DNA of 64,000 nucleotides from an uncultured Desulfuromonas sp. (lineage in GTDB: Bacteria > Desulfobacterota > Desulfuromonadia > Desulfuromonadales > Desulfuromonadaceae), in assembly GCF_963678835.1 (NCBI RefSeq), contig NZ_OY787469.1:558001-622000 (forward strand). The letters are read 5' to 3'. The notes beneath the pieces are model-generated. The model was not told the DNA's origin and ran no database searches. It saw only the letters and a list, made by a program, of their open reading frames with translations. Numbering within the stretch: position 1 is the first letter of the stretch; the number at the start of each line of letters is the position of its first letter. Positions 8,721-16,675 of the stretch are shown here, piece by piece. Both the position numbers and the translations under genes were made by a program.

Positions 8721-9461
8721 ATGGAATTTAAAAGCCTGGTTCTGGGGCTGGTGTTCGGTCTGGGCGTGTTTGCCGTCAAAAGCGGCATCGGCCTGGGCGC
8801 GCTGATTGGCGTCATTGCCGAACCGCGTCGCAGACGGCTGGCGGTGTTCGGGCATCTGCTCGCTTATCTGGCCCTGTTCGGCCTCGGTGCGCTGTTGCTG
8901 CGGCAGGTCGCCCTGCTGGACTATTTTCCCCGTGTCCAGAGCCTGTTTCGCGTCGGCACCACCCTGCATCTGCTCCTGGCTGTGGCCCTGGGTGGCTGGG
9001 GACTGGTGCTGTTGTTCGGCCGCAGCGGTAAAACGGGCTGGCAGCGCCGTGGCTGGCTGTTGTTGAGCCTGCCCTGCCCGGTGTGCGCCACGGTGATTGT
9101 GCTGGAAACCGCCTTTGTCATGCAGTTTTTTCCGCACCGGGCGCTGTTCGCTGTTGCCGCCATGGCAACGGGGTTCGTGTTGGTGCAGTTCCTCACCGCA
9201 CTGCTGCTGCGCCGCAGCCTGCGGCAGACGGTGGATGGTGAGCGCGTCCTCGGCGTGTTCATGGTGTTGCTTTCGGCCTATTTTGTGCTGGCGGCCTGCC
9301 TGATGCCGCAGTTTGCCCAGATCGATCGCATCTATCGACTGTGCGCTGCCGGAGACGGTTGCTGCGGGGAAGGGAATCAACTGCTGGTGACGCTGTTTGC
9401 CATGGCGGCGGTCGCCGGGGTGGGGGTGTTGTTGCGTTTGCGTCATATGAAAAGGATCTGA
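8721..9461 (+). CDS. DUF2162-type multi-pass membrane protein (predicted transporter)
   Basis: The protein has 246 residues and about seven hydrophobic segments. ATG 8721 follows AAGGAGGT at ideal spacing; an in-frame start at 8640 would be read from repeat sequence and is rejected. Composition and neighbourhood match the DUF2162 family, which is found beside cobN-like, exbB-like and DUF2149 genes in delta-proteobacteria and methanogens. A CPVC motif in the fourth helix region and a Cys-rich loop (CAAGDGCCG, near residue 213) could bind a metal or carry out thiol chemistry; that is inference. It is probably co-transcribed with exbB four bases downstream. The substrate is unknown; cobalt, a metal chelate or a corrinoid are plausible. 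Confidence 0.72.
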   Translation: MEFKSLVLGLVFGLGVFAVKSGIGLGALIGVIAEPRRRRLAVFGHLLAYLALFGLGALLLRQVALLDYFPRVQSLFRVGTTLHLLLAVALGGWGLVLLFGRSGKTGWQRRGWLLLSLPCPVCATVIVLETAFVMQFFPHRALFAVAAMATGFVLVQFLTALLLRRSLRQTVDGERVLGVFMVLLSAYFVLAACLMPQFAQIDRIYRLCAAGDGCCGEGNQLLVTLFAMAAVAGVGVLLRLRHMKRI

Positions 9462-9465
9462 TTCG

Positions 9466-10104
9466 ATGGCTTTGATCAAAACCTATATTTATCTCATTTC
9501 CACCGCCCTGTTTTACCCAGTGTTGGTGCTGCTGGCGGCGTTGTCGGTGTGGGCTCTGCTGTTACTCGGCTTTTTCTGCGCCGATGCCTATGAGCGGCTG
9601 CGCCTGATTCCGCTGAAGCAGGCGGATGAACTGCTGGACGCGCCCGATTCGCACCGGCAGCGCTGCAGCTATGCGGTCCGTGCCTATCTGCGCGAACTCA
9701 GGGCGCTGCTTGAGCACGGCGGCGCGACGCGGGATTTGGAAATCGAGCACCTGCTCCAGCAGCATCGCCGAAGGCTGGATACGAAACTGGATAAACTGAT
9801 GATTCTGGTGCGCACCGGCCCCGGTCTCGGCCTGATCGGCACCTTGATTCCCATGGGCACCGGCCTGGCCGCTCTCGGTCAGGGAGATATGACCCGGCTG
9901 GCCGCCGACCTGGTGGTTGCTTTTACCACCACTGTGGTCGGCATGGCGGTCGGTCTGTTGGCCTATGTGCTGCACAGCCTGCAGAAACGCTGGCACGAGG
10001 AAGATCTGCTGCAGATGGAATTGGCGACGGAGTTGCTGGTCGACGGCGCAGTAGCGGACCCGCAAGACGCGACGCAACGCGAACAGGGGGCGAGGGCGGC
10101 ATGA
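9466..10104 (+). CDS. MotA/TolQ/ExbB-family proton channel protein
   Basis: In this 212-residue inner-membrane protein, helix 1 (about 12-40) is followed by a charged cytoplasmic stretch, then LIGTLIPMGTGLAALGQGDM and a third hydrophobic segment around AFTTTVVGMAVGLLAYVL, the conserved ExbB/TolQ core with its channel threonines. Family members use the proton gradient to drive TonB/ExbD-type proteins. Here the usual ExbD is replaced by the overlapping DUF2149 gene, so the motor is probably dedicated to the neighbouring receptors or to the CobN-like protein. No tonB gene is visible in the window. Confidence 0.85.
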   Translation: MALIKTYIYLISTALFYPVLVLLAALSVWALLLLGFFCADAYERLRLIPLKQADELLDAPDSHRQRCSYAVRAYLRELRALLEHGGATRDLEIEHLLQQHRRRLDTKLDKLMILVRTGPGLGLIGTLIPMGTGLAALGQGDMTRLAADLVVAFTTTVVGMAVGLLAYVLHSLQKRWHEEDLLQMELATELLVDGAVADPQDATQREQGARAA

Positions 10105-10457
10105 GGATTTCGCGCAGGCCACGACGTTATTTCGCTCGGCCCAGCGGCAGTCGGGAGGGGGCGGATGAAGATCCGTTGGCCGGTATTGCCAATCTGTTTG
10201 ATCTCGGTCTGGTGTTTATTGTGGCGTTGATCATTTCGGTTTTTTCCGCCTATCATCTGGAGGATTTGTTTGATCAGAACAGCGAGTTGACGGTGATGAA
10301 GCGCACCGCCGACGGCCAACTGGAGATCATTACCAAGAAGGGGCGCAAGATTGAAGCCTTTCGTTCGACGAAGCAGCAGACCTCGGGGCAGGGCGAACGG
10401 CTGGGAACCGCTTATCGTCTCAAGGACGGCAGCATGGTCTATGTGCCGGAAGATTGA
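10101..10457 (+). CDS. DUF2149 protein, probable ExbD/TonB-like partner of the channel
   Basis: The protein has 118 residues and overlaps the exbB-like gene by four bases (ATGA), indicating tight translational coupling. After a basic, Arg-rich N-terminus comes one membrane helix (about 30-52: GLVFIVALIISVFSAYHL) and a small domain expected in the periplasm with VMKRTADGQLEIITKKGRKI and GTAYRLKDGSMVYVPE. Size and single-helix topology resemble ExbD. The family is known mainly from its linkage to cobN-like and exbB-like genes; its molecular role has not, to my knowledge, been shown. Confidence 0.75.
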   Translation: MRISRRPRRYFARPSGSREGADEDPLAGIANLFDLGLVFIVALIISVFSAYHLEDLFDQNSELTVMKRTADGQLEIITKKGRKIEAFRSTKQQTSGQGERLGTAYRLKDGSMVYVPED

Positions 10458-10472
10458 ACCGTGGAGAACAGG

Positions 10473-12347
10473 ATGAGACGATTGTTGCATGACATGGCAG
10501 TGTGCGCACTGTTCGGGATTGGGGCTGTGTTGGCACTGGAGGCTCCGGCGCACGCCGAGGATCTGGCCACCACTCTGGAGGAGATCACAGTCACTGCGGT
10601 CCGGGTCGAGGAGTATATCAGCAACCATCCACAATTGGTGGAGGTGATCGGGCGGCGGGAGATCGACGAACGCAATCTGGCCACGGTCGAGGAGGCGCTG
10701 AAGACCCTACCGGGCGTGGATGTTTCTCAGGGGAGCGGTAGCGGCAGCCGCGTCTCCATCCGAGGTTCCGGGCGTTCCTCGGGCGTGTTGGTACTGGTTG
10801 ATGGCCGGCCCCTCAACAGCAATCAGTACGGTCGCCTCGACCTGAACACGGTGCCGGTGGATCAGGTCGAATCGATTACGGTGTTCAAGCCGCCGGTCCC
10901 GGTCTGGCTTGGTCCCGGTGGCAGCGACGGCGCCATCAACATCGTGACGCGAATTCCGCCTGCGGCGGATAAATCAAACGGTCCGCGCACCACGTGCAAG
11001 CTGCGCGGAGGCTCCTACGGATTGGTGGCGGGCAGTCTGAGTCGCATGCTGGAACTTTTTGATGGGACTGCCCAGGTTACGGTGTCCGCCAACCACCGCG
11101 ACGGCAAGCGGCGCAACAGCGACCGGGACACGGCATCGGCGGCGGTCAACTGGAGTCGCCAGGGGGCACAGGGCGTTCGCTACGCGCTGAGCGGTCGTTA
11201 CTACGATTCCGAATACGGTTGTGCGGGCCCCACCGACAATCCAACTCCGGCCGCCCGGCAGCGCTATCGCAAAGGATCGCTGGAAAGCCGCTATGTCGAC
11301 ATGCTGGGAGAAAACGGCACCTTGGAAACAGTCCTGTACGGCGATCTCACCACCCTGCGTGACCGTTCACAGTCTGGATTTGTCGCCACGCTGGACGAGT
11401 GCAAGGCCGGATTCAAGGCGGACACGACCTGGACGGCGCCAGACGAATCCTGGGAGGGGCGGCTTGGTGTCCTGTCGGAGTGGAACACAATCGACCAGAC
11501 GCTGACCGGAGAACACGAGCGGTTTCGCAACAGTCTGAGCGGCCAGTATGATCGCCGTTTTGCGGCACTGACCACGACCATCGGCCTCAGGGGTGATGTC
11601 ACCAACGATTACGGCATTGAACCCGGATTTACCGCCGGCATCGGTTGGGGGATGAACGAAAAGGTGTTGATCAAGATTTCGGGCGGCTATACGGTCAATG
11701 TCCCCACCTTCGGTCAGCTCTATCAGACCGCTCACGGTTCCATCGACCAGACTCGGGGGAACGCAGACTTGGACGAAGAGCGGATCTGGTCCTATGACCT
11801 CGGCATCGAGTACCGTCCGGCCAAGGACGCCCTCTTTCAGATCACTCTTTTTCGCACGGACAGCGCCGATCTGATCAGCTATCAGCGGGGAGGTGACCTG
11901 ATCTACCGCCCGATGAACATTGCCGACGCCTGGCGTGAAGGGATCGAGCTGACCGGAAAGTCGCCTCTGTGCGCGGGATTGTCTTCGGAGACCAGTTTGA
12001 TCGTGCAACATTCTGAAAACAGCGCCACCGGGCAGCAGCTGCCCTATACCCCGAAGGTGAAGATCAAGCAGACGTTGCGCTACAGCCTTCCGGGGCAGAA
12101 AACCCGCCTTGAGGGAACCCTGCGTTATGAAGGGCGACGCTACAGCCAGGTGGAGAACCGGGCGGCCAATGCGATGGGGGCTTTTGCGACACTCGATCTG
12201 AAGGCGAGCCGTGCGTTCACCTTGCGCGGCGTAACTTGTGACGGCTACGTAACGGTGGAGAACCTTTTTGATCGACGTTATCAGGCGCATTATGGGTATC
12301 CGGATGACGGCATCCGCGTTATTGCCGGGGTGCAGGCACGTTTCTGA
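10473..12347 (+). CDS. TonB-dependent outer-membrane receptor (second receptor of the corrinoid cluster)
   Basis: The protein has 624 residues. ATG 10473 is chosen over GTG 10461 because GGAG lies six bases upstream and a signal peptide follows (to about residue 25, ending AHAED). A TonB-box-like EEITVTAVRVEEY, a plug domain (VSIRGSGRSSGVLVLVDG; SDGAINIVTRI) and a beta-barrel ending in Phe (VQARF) are visible. It follows the DUF2149 gene by 15 bases, so it belongs to the same transcript. Sequence similarity to the first receptor is limited, so it may carry a different corrinoid or a metal complex. No siderophore or heme genes are nearby. Confidence 0.85.
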   Translation: MRRLLHDMAVCALFGIGAVLALEAPAHAEDLATTLEEITVTAVRVEEYISNHPQLVEVIGRREIDERNLATVEEALKTLPGVDVSQGSGSGSRVSIRGSGRSSGVLVLVDGRPLNSNQYGRLDLNTVPVDQVESITVFKPPVPVWLGPGGSDGAINIVTRIPPAADKSNGPRTTCKLRGGSYGLVAGSLSRMLELFDGTAQVTVSANHRDGKRRNSDRDTASAAVNWSRQGAQGVRYALSGRYYDSEYGCAGPTDNPTPAARQRYRKGSLESRYVDMLGENGTLETVLYGDLTTLRDRSQSGFVATLDECKAGFKADTTWTAPDESWEGRLGVLSEWNTIDQTLTGEHERFRNSLSGQYDRRFAALTTTIGLRGDVTNDYGIEPGFTAGIGWGMNEKVLIKISGGYTVNVPTFGQLYQTAHGSIDQTRGNADLDEERIWSYDLGIEYRPAKDALFQITLFRTDSADLISYQRGGDLIYRPMNIADAWREGIELTGKSPLCAGLSSETSLIVQHSENSATGQQLPYTPKVKIKQTLRYSLPGQKTRLEGTLRYEGRRYSQVENRAANAMGAFATLDLKASRAFTLRGVTCDGYVTVENLFDRRYQAHYGYPDDGIRVIAGVQARF

Positions 12348-12393
12348 CACGCTGCTGAAAATCCCATCCGGGGGCTTGTGTGTGTCCCTGCGC

Positions 12394-13809
12394 TCAGGTG
12401 GTATAGGGTGAAAATCCGCGCTGGTTTTCATCCACGGGCAACGTGGTGCCAACCTGGGGAAAGGCCCGCTGCAGACAATCCGTGCGTGGGCAGAGCTTGC
12501 AGTTGGTCCCGATCAGGGTGAAGCCGTCGGCGTCTTTGAGGTCAAGGCCCCGGCTGTAGACCAGTTGCTCCGCATGGCGCAGATCACAGCCGAGGCCGAC
12601 GGAATAGATCTTGCCCGCCGCGCCGAAGCCGCCGTAATGATGCGACACCGTCCTGGCAATCCAGAAATAACGGCGACCGTCCGGCATGGCGGAAAGTTGG
12701 GTGAAGATCTTGCCCGGTTGGGCAAAGGCGTCGTAAATATTCCACAGCGGGCAGGTGCCGCCGGTGCGGGAAAAGTGAAAATCCGTCGCTGACTGGCGTT
12801 TGGAGATGTTGCCGGCGCGGTCGACACGAATAAAAAAGAACGGCACGCCGCTTGCTCCGGGGCGTTGCAGGGTGGAGAGGCGGTGACAGATGGTTTCAAA
12901 ACCGACACCGAAGATCCGCCCGAGCAGTTCGGCATCATAGTGAAGCTGTTCCGCCTGGTGTAAAAATTGCCGGTAGGGCAGAATCAGGGCCCCGGCAAAA
13001 TAATTGGCCAGGCCGATGCGGGTGAGGCGGCGAGCTTCGTCGCTCGCTGGGTCTGCCTCAGCGGTCAGGGTGTCAATCTGCGCGCCCGCTTCGAGGAAGG
13101 CAAGCTGGGTGGCCAGTTGAAATGCCGCCTGACCGCTTTCCAGTTGGGACGACAGCGTCAGGACGCGCTGGGCGCTATCGAAACGGCGTTGGAAATCGTT
13201 GTCGGCGTTGTCCACCGCGCCGCGCACGGTGCGGATGCCGTGGGTCCGGGCCAGGCGCTTTTCCAGCCCCTCGGCGGTGTGTCCGGGCCGCAGTTGCCAC
13301 TCTTCGGCCAGCCTTTCGGCCAGCTCATCAAGTTCGCTGATGTGATTGCGGCGGGCATAGAAAAAATCGCGAACTTCCTCAAACGGCATCCGTTTACCGA
13401 TGCTGATCTCACTGCGATCCAGACCGAGACGGACGGCCAGAGCTTCCTCACGCTCGTTGGCCTGACGCTGGTTGTGAGCCTGGCGCAGAAGCGTCCGCGC
13501 CACCGCCGGCATGTTGGTGGCCAGCTCCCGGATCTCGGCAAGGGAGACGCGCTCTTCCGCCTGGTCGCTGAACAGCTCGCGCAGTTCGGTGATCAAACGC
13601 GCCTCGGCGTCTTCCGCAAACAATTGAACATCGACGCCAAAGGCAGCGTTGAGTTTCAGCAATACCGCCACGGTCAAGGGCCGCTGGTTGCGTTCAATCT
13701 GATTCAGATAGCTCGGCGACAATTCCAGCGCGCGTGCCAGGGCCGCCTGGGTCAGGCCGCGCTCCTCGCGCAGGCGCCGCAAGCGCACGCCCATAAAGAT
13801 TTTTTCCAT
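12394..13809 (-). CDS. ScfR/RamB-type XRE regulator with acyl-CoA-sensing C-terminus
   Basis: The protein has 471 residues. An N-terminal XRE helix-turn-helix (about 5-60: RLRRLREERGLTQAALAR, LSPSYLNQIERNQRPLT) is followed by an IrrE-like middle domain and a C-terminal part with conserved cysteines (CKLCPRTDC). This is the layout of the short-chain fatty acyl-CoA regulators (RamB, PrpC-type, ScfR) that govern acetate, propionate and glyoxylate metabolism. ATG 13809 is preferred to TTG 13824. The IrrE-like part lacks an obvious HExxH, consistent with a sensor rather than a protease. Three TTTGCAA boxes in its promoter suggest autoregulation. Likely targets are the methylmalonyl-CoA genes elsewhere in the window. 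Confidence 0.82.
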   Translation of the reverse strand: MEKIFMGVRLRRLREERGLTQAALARALELSPSYLNQIERNQRPLTVAVLLKLNAAFGVDVQLFAEDAEARLITELRELFSDQAEERVSLAEIRELATNMPAVARTLLRQAHNQRQANEREEALAVRLGLDRSEISIGKRMPFEEVRDFFYARRNHISELDELAERLAEEWQLRPGHTAEGLEKRLARTHGIRTVRGAVDNADNDFQRRFDSAQRVLTLSSQLESGQAAFQLATQLAFLEAGAQIDTLTAEADPASDEARRLTRIGLANYFAGALILPYRQFLHQAEQLHYDAELLGRIFGVGFETICHRLSTLQRPGASGVPFFFIRVDRAGNISKRQSATDFHFSRTGGTCPLWNIYDAFAQPGKIFTQLSAMPDGRRYFWIARTVSHHYGGFGAAGKIYSVGLGCDLRHAEQLVYSRGLDLKDADGFTLIGTNCKLCPRTDCLQRAFPQVGTTLPVDENQRGFSPYTT

Positions 13810-13839
13810 TTTAGACGTCCTCAATGGTCCTTTGGTGTA

Positions 13840-13877
13840 TTTGCAATATTTGCAAATTTACAACAAAACCTTTGCAA
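13840..13877. promoter_or_regulatory. Three TTTGCAA boxes, probable operator of the ScfR/RamB-type regulator
   Basis: TTTGCAA occurs at 13840-13846, 13849-13855 and 13871-13877, within 70 bases upstream of the regulator start. TTTGCAAA-type boxes are the published recognition sequence of corynebacterial RamB, a homologue, so autoregulation is a reasonable inference. Confidence 0.55.
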
Positions 13878-14095
13878 TGTCCCTCATTTTCAGGGGTAGA
13901 CAGCTATTTTTCTTTTGCGTATATTGCATAGCAATGTTTTTACATGCAAGAGCAAATGTTAATTTCTACATCGGGCAGGCTGTTTCGGGCTGGACGATTG
14001 CACCACGTTGTTTGTGCGTGGAGAAAGGAGGATGTTGGGTCCGTTTCTATCAATGGACCAATGAATTATTGTAGAGCCTTTTGCACAAAGTCAGT

Positions 14096-14265
14096 GATGG
14101 CTTCTTTGCAAGAGCCTCAAGGCGAACAGGAAACGGAAGACGGTGAAAATCCGTCGCGGGCGCGCCGCTGTAACCGGCACAGACAATCCCCCTGCCACCA
14201 CGGTTGATATCAACCGGAAGGGCGCAGGATCACGGGAGCCGGAAGCCAGAAGACGTCCTGTTCAT
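14096..14265 (+). promoter_or_regulatory. Cobalamin riboswitch upstream of metE
   Basis: Conserved segments in order: GGTGAAAATCCGTCGCGGGCG (14142-14162) around the B12 core, CCGCTGTAACCGG (14165-14177), CAACCGGAAGGGCGCAGGATC and the closing GAGCCGGAAGCCAGAAGAC (14236-14254). Downstream, TCCTGT (14255-14260) can pair with ACAGGA (14293-14298) in the metE ribosome site, suggesting that B12 binding blocks translation. Control of the B12-independent methionine synthase by B12 is well-known biology. The 280 bases between the regulator start and the aptamer hold only the TTTGCAA boxes and AT-rich promoter sequence. Confidence 0.93.
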
Positions 14266-14307
14266 ACAGAATCATATTGTCTCGCGTTTCAGACAGGAGA
14301 ATCTTCA

Positions 14308-16605
14308 ATGGAAGCACATGTTTTAGGTTTCCCACGGATTGGTCGTGGGCGAGAATTGAAAAAGGCCCTGGAGGCCTACTGGCGTGGCGAAAGCAGCGCC
14401 GAAGCATTATTGCATTGCGCCGAAAGCCTGCGCGAGCAGAATTGGCGCTATCAGCACGACAACGGTTTATCTCTGGTCACGGTTGGTGACTTTTCCCTTT
14501 ATGACCAGATGCTTGATACCGCCTGCATGCTCGGCATGGTGCCGCCCCGTTTCGGTACGGTGAACGGCGATGTTGACCTGACCACCTATTTCCACATGGC
14601 GCGTGGCGATGCGCAACGCAATATCCCAGCCATGGAAATGACCAAGTGGTTTGATACCAATTACCACTACCTGGTCCCGGAATTTTCCGCCCAGACCACC
14701 ATCCAACTGGCATCGCGCAAACTACTCGACGAAACCCACCAGGCCTTGGCTCTGGGGTTGCGTCCCAAACCGGTTCTGATCGGACCGATCACCTTTCTCT
14801 CTTTGAGCAAACAGGAAGACGGCGTTAATCGCTGGGAGTTCCTGCCGCAGATTTTGGCTGTTTATTGCGAGGTCATTAACCGGCTGGCACCGCTGTGCGA
14901 CTGGATTCAGATCGATGAGCCGGTACTGTGTACTGACCTGTCTCTGGAAGGCAAAGCACAGGCCACAACGACCTGGCAACAGCTCAAGCAGGCGGCCGGA
15001 TCGTGCCAAGTGCTGTTGGCCACCTACTTTGGTCGCCTGGATGAGGCCGTGCCGTTAATTGCGGCCAGCGGCTGCGATGCCATCCATCTTGATGTGTTGC
15101 GCAACGAGTCGCATTTATCTGAAATCATTCAACAGTTGCCAACAAGCATGATGGTCTCCGCCGGGATCGTCGAGGGACGCAATGTGTGGAAGAACGATCT
15201 GCGTTGCAGCCGGGAGCGGCTCGACAGGTTGCGCAACATGATTGGTGACGAGCGGCTGATGATTGGCTCCACCAGTTCCCTGCTCCACGTGCCGGTGGAC
15301 CTGTTTCAGGAGCAGCAGCTCGATCCGGCCATCAAAAGCTGGCTGGCCTTTGCCGTGCAGAAGTGCCGCGAAGTCGCCTTGCTGGCCCACCTGCTCGATG
15401 ACGGCGATCACGAAGCACTGCTGCGCGGCAGTGACCATGTTCAGGCTACGCGCCGTAACGATTCGCGGGTCGAACGGCCCCTGGTGCGGCAGCGAGCTGC
15501 TCAGGTCAACGACGCCATGCTCACACGCACAGCCTACGCGTTGCGCCGTCCGCAACAGGCCCAGTGGCTGCACCTGCCGTTGCTGCCGACCACGACCATC
15601 GGCTCGTATCCACAAACCCGCGCCATCCGCCTCATGCGTCGTCGCTATCAGAGCGGCGAGGTCAGCGAACAGGTCTATCGCACGTTCATGCAGTCGGAGA
15701 TTCACAATACCGTCAGTGAACAGGACGTCCTGGGCCTGGACGTGCTGGTGCATGGTGAGCCGGAGCGCAACGACATGGTTGAGTATTTTGGCCAGCAGAT
15801 GGATGGCTTCTGCTTCAGCGAACACGGTTGGGTGCAGAGTTACGGCAGCCGCTGCGTCAAGCCGCCGATCATTTACGGCGATGTGTCGCGACCGCGCCCC
15901 ATCACCGTAGAATGGATTCGCTACGCTCAAAGCCTGACCGACAAACCCATCAAAGGGATGGTCACCGGGCCGGTGACCATGCTGTGCTGGAGCTTTGTTC
16001 GCGACGATCTGCCGCGCGATGTCGTGTGCCGACAACTGGCTTTGGCCGTGCGCGACGAGGTGCAGGATTTGGAACAGGCCGGGATTCAGTTGATCCAGAT
16101 CGATGAAGCCGCCCTGCGTGAAGGGATGCCGCTGCGCAAGGACGAAGCCGAAACCTATCTGCGCTGGGCCGTGGATTGCTTTCGCCTTACCAGCGCGGGC
16201 GTGGCCGACACCACCCAGATTCACAGCCACATGTGCTACAGCGATTTCAATACCATTCTGCCCTGGATTGCCGCCATGGACGCCGATGTGATCAGCATTG
16301 AGGCCAGCCGCAGCAACATGGACCTGCTTGAAGGCTTTCGTCGCCTTGAGTATCCCAACGAGATCGGGCCGGGCATCTATGACATCCACAGCCCGCGTGT
16401 ACCCGAAGTGGCGGAACTGACCGATCTAATCTGGCGGGCACTGGAGGTGGTGCCGAAAGAGAAATTGTGGATCAACCCGGACTGCGGCCTGAAAACCCGC
16501 CAATGGCCGGAAGTGCGCGCAGCGCTACGCAATATGGTCTTGGCAGCCCATCAGGTGCGACAGAGGGTGGAACAGGATCAGCTGAGTTGCCGGACGGCGG
16601 ATTGA
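14308..16605 (+). CDS. metE: Cobalamin-independent methionine synthase
   Basis: The enzyme (765 residues) transfers the methyl group of 5-methyltetrahydrofolate(-glutamate) to homocysteine in the cytoplasm without B12. The N-terminal half (VLGFPRIGRGRELKKALE at the start) and the catalytic C-terminal half (TTIGSYPQTRAIR; QIDEAALREGMPLRK; SHMCYSDFNTI; NPDCGLKTR) are both complete, including the His/Cys and Cys residues that hold the catalytic zinc. The length matches the family (about 750-770). ATG 14308 has ACAGGAGA ahead of it; an open frame reaching back to 14143 runs through the riboswitch and is not coding. The gene should be off when B12 is plentiful. Confidence 0.96.
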   Translation: MEAHVLGFPRIGRGRELKKALEAYWRGESSAEALLHCAESLREQNWRYQHDNGLSLVTVGDFSLYDQMLDTACMLGMVPPRFGTVNGDVDLTTYFHMARGDAQRNIPAMEMTKWFDTNYHYLVPEFSAQTTIQLASRKLLDETHQALALGLRPKPVLIGPITFLSLSKQEDGVNRWEFLPQILAVYCEVINRLAPLCDWIQIDEPVLCTDLSLEGKAQATTTWQQLKQAAGSCQVLLATYFGRLDEAVPLIAASGCDAIHLDVLRNESHLSEIIQQLPTSMMVSAGIVEGRNVWKNDLRCSRERLDRLRNMIGDERLMIGSTSSLLHVPVDLFQEQQLDPAIKSWLAFAVQKCREVALLAHLLDDGDHEALLRGSDHVQATRRNDSRVERPLVRQRAAQVNDAMLTRTAYALRRPQQAQWLHLPLLPTTTIGSYPQTRAIRLMRRRYQSGEVSEQVYRTFMQSEIHNTVSEQDVLGLDVLVHGEPERNDMVEYFGQQMDGFCFSEHGWVQSYGSRCVKPPIIYGDVSRPRPITVEWIRYAQSLTDKPIKGMVTGPVTMLCWSFVRDDLPRDVVCRQLALAVRDEVQDLEQAGIQLIQIDEAALREGMPLRKDEAETYLRWAVDCFRLTSAGVADTTQIHSHMCYSDFNTILPWIAAMDADVISIEASRSNMDLLEGFRRLEYPNEIGPGIYDIHSPRVPEVAELTDLIWRALEVVPKEKLWINPDCGLKTRQWPEVRAALRNMVLAAHQVRQRVEQDQLSCRTAD

Positions 16606-16610
16606 TTGCA

Positions 16611-16648
16611 CTAAAAAACCCCGCATCGAAAGATGCGGGGTTTTTTAG
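16611..16648. terminator. Bidirectional terminator between metE and the phosphate transporter gene
   Basis: A perfect 17-bp stem (16611-16627 with 16632-16648) with a GAAA loop has A-runs and T-runs on either side, so it can stop both metE (plus) and the convergent pit gene (minus). Confidence 0.92.
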
Positions 16649-16675
16649 CTTCAGTAAGGATTTTTTACCACCCAG

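Noticed and set aside
14143-14307. N-terminal 55-codon extension of metE
   Set aside because: Overlaps the riboswitch; the conserved MetE start lies at 14308.
15115-16389. 424-residue minus-strand frame opposite metE
   Set aside because: Shadow of a full-length, well-conserved metE.
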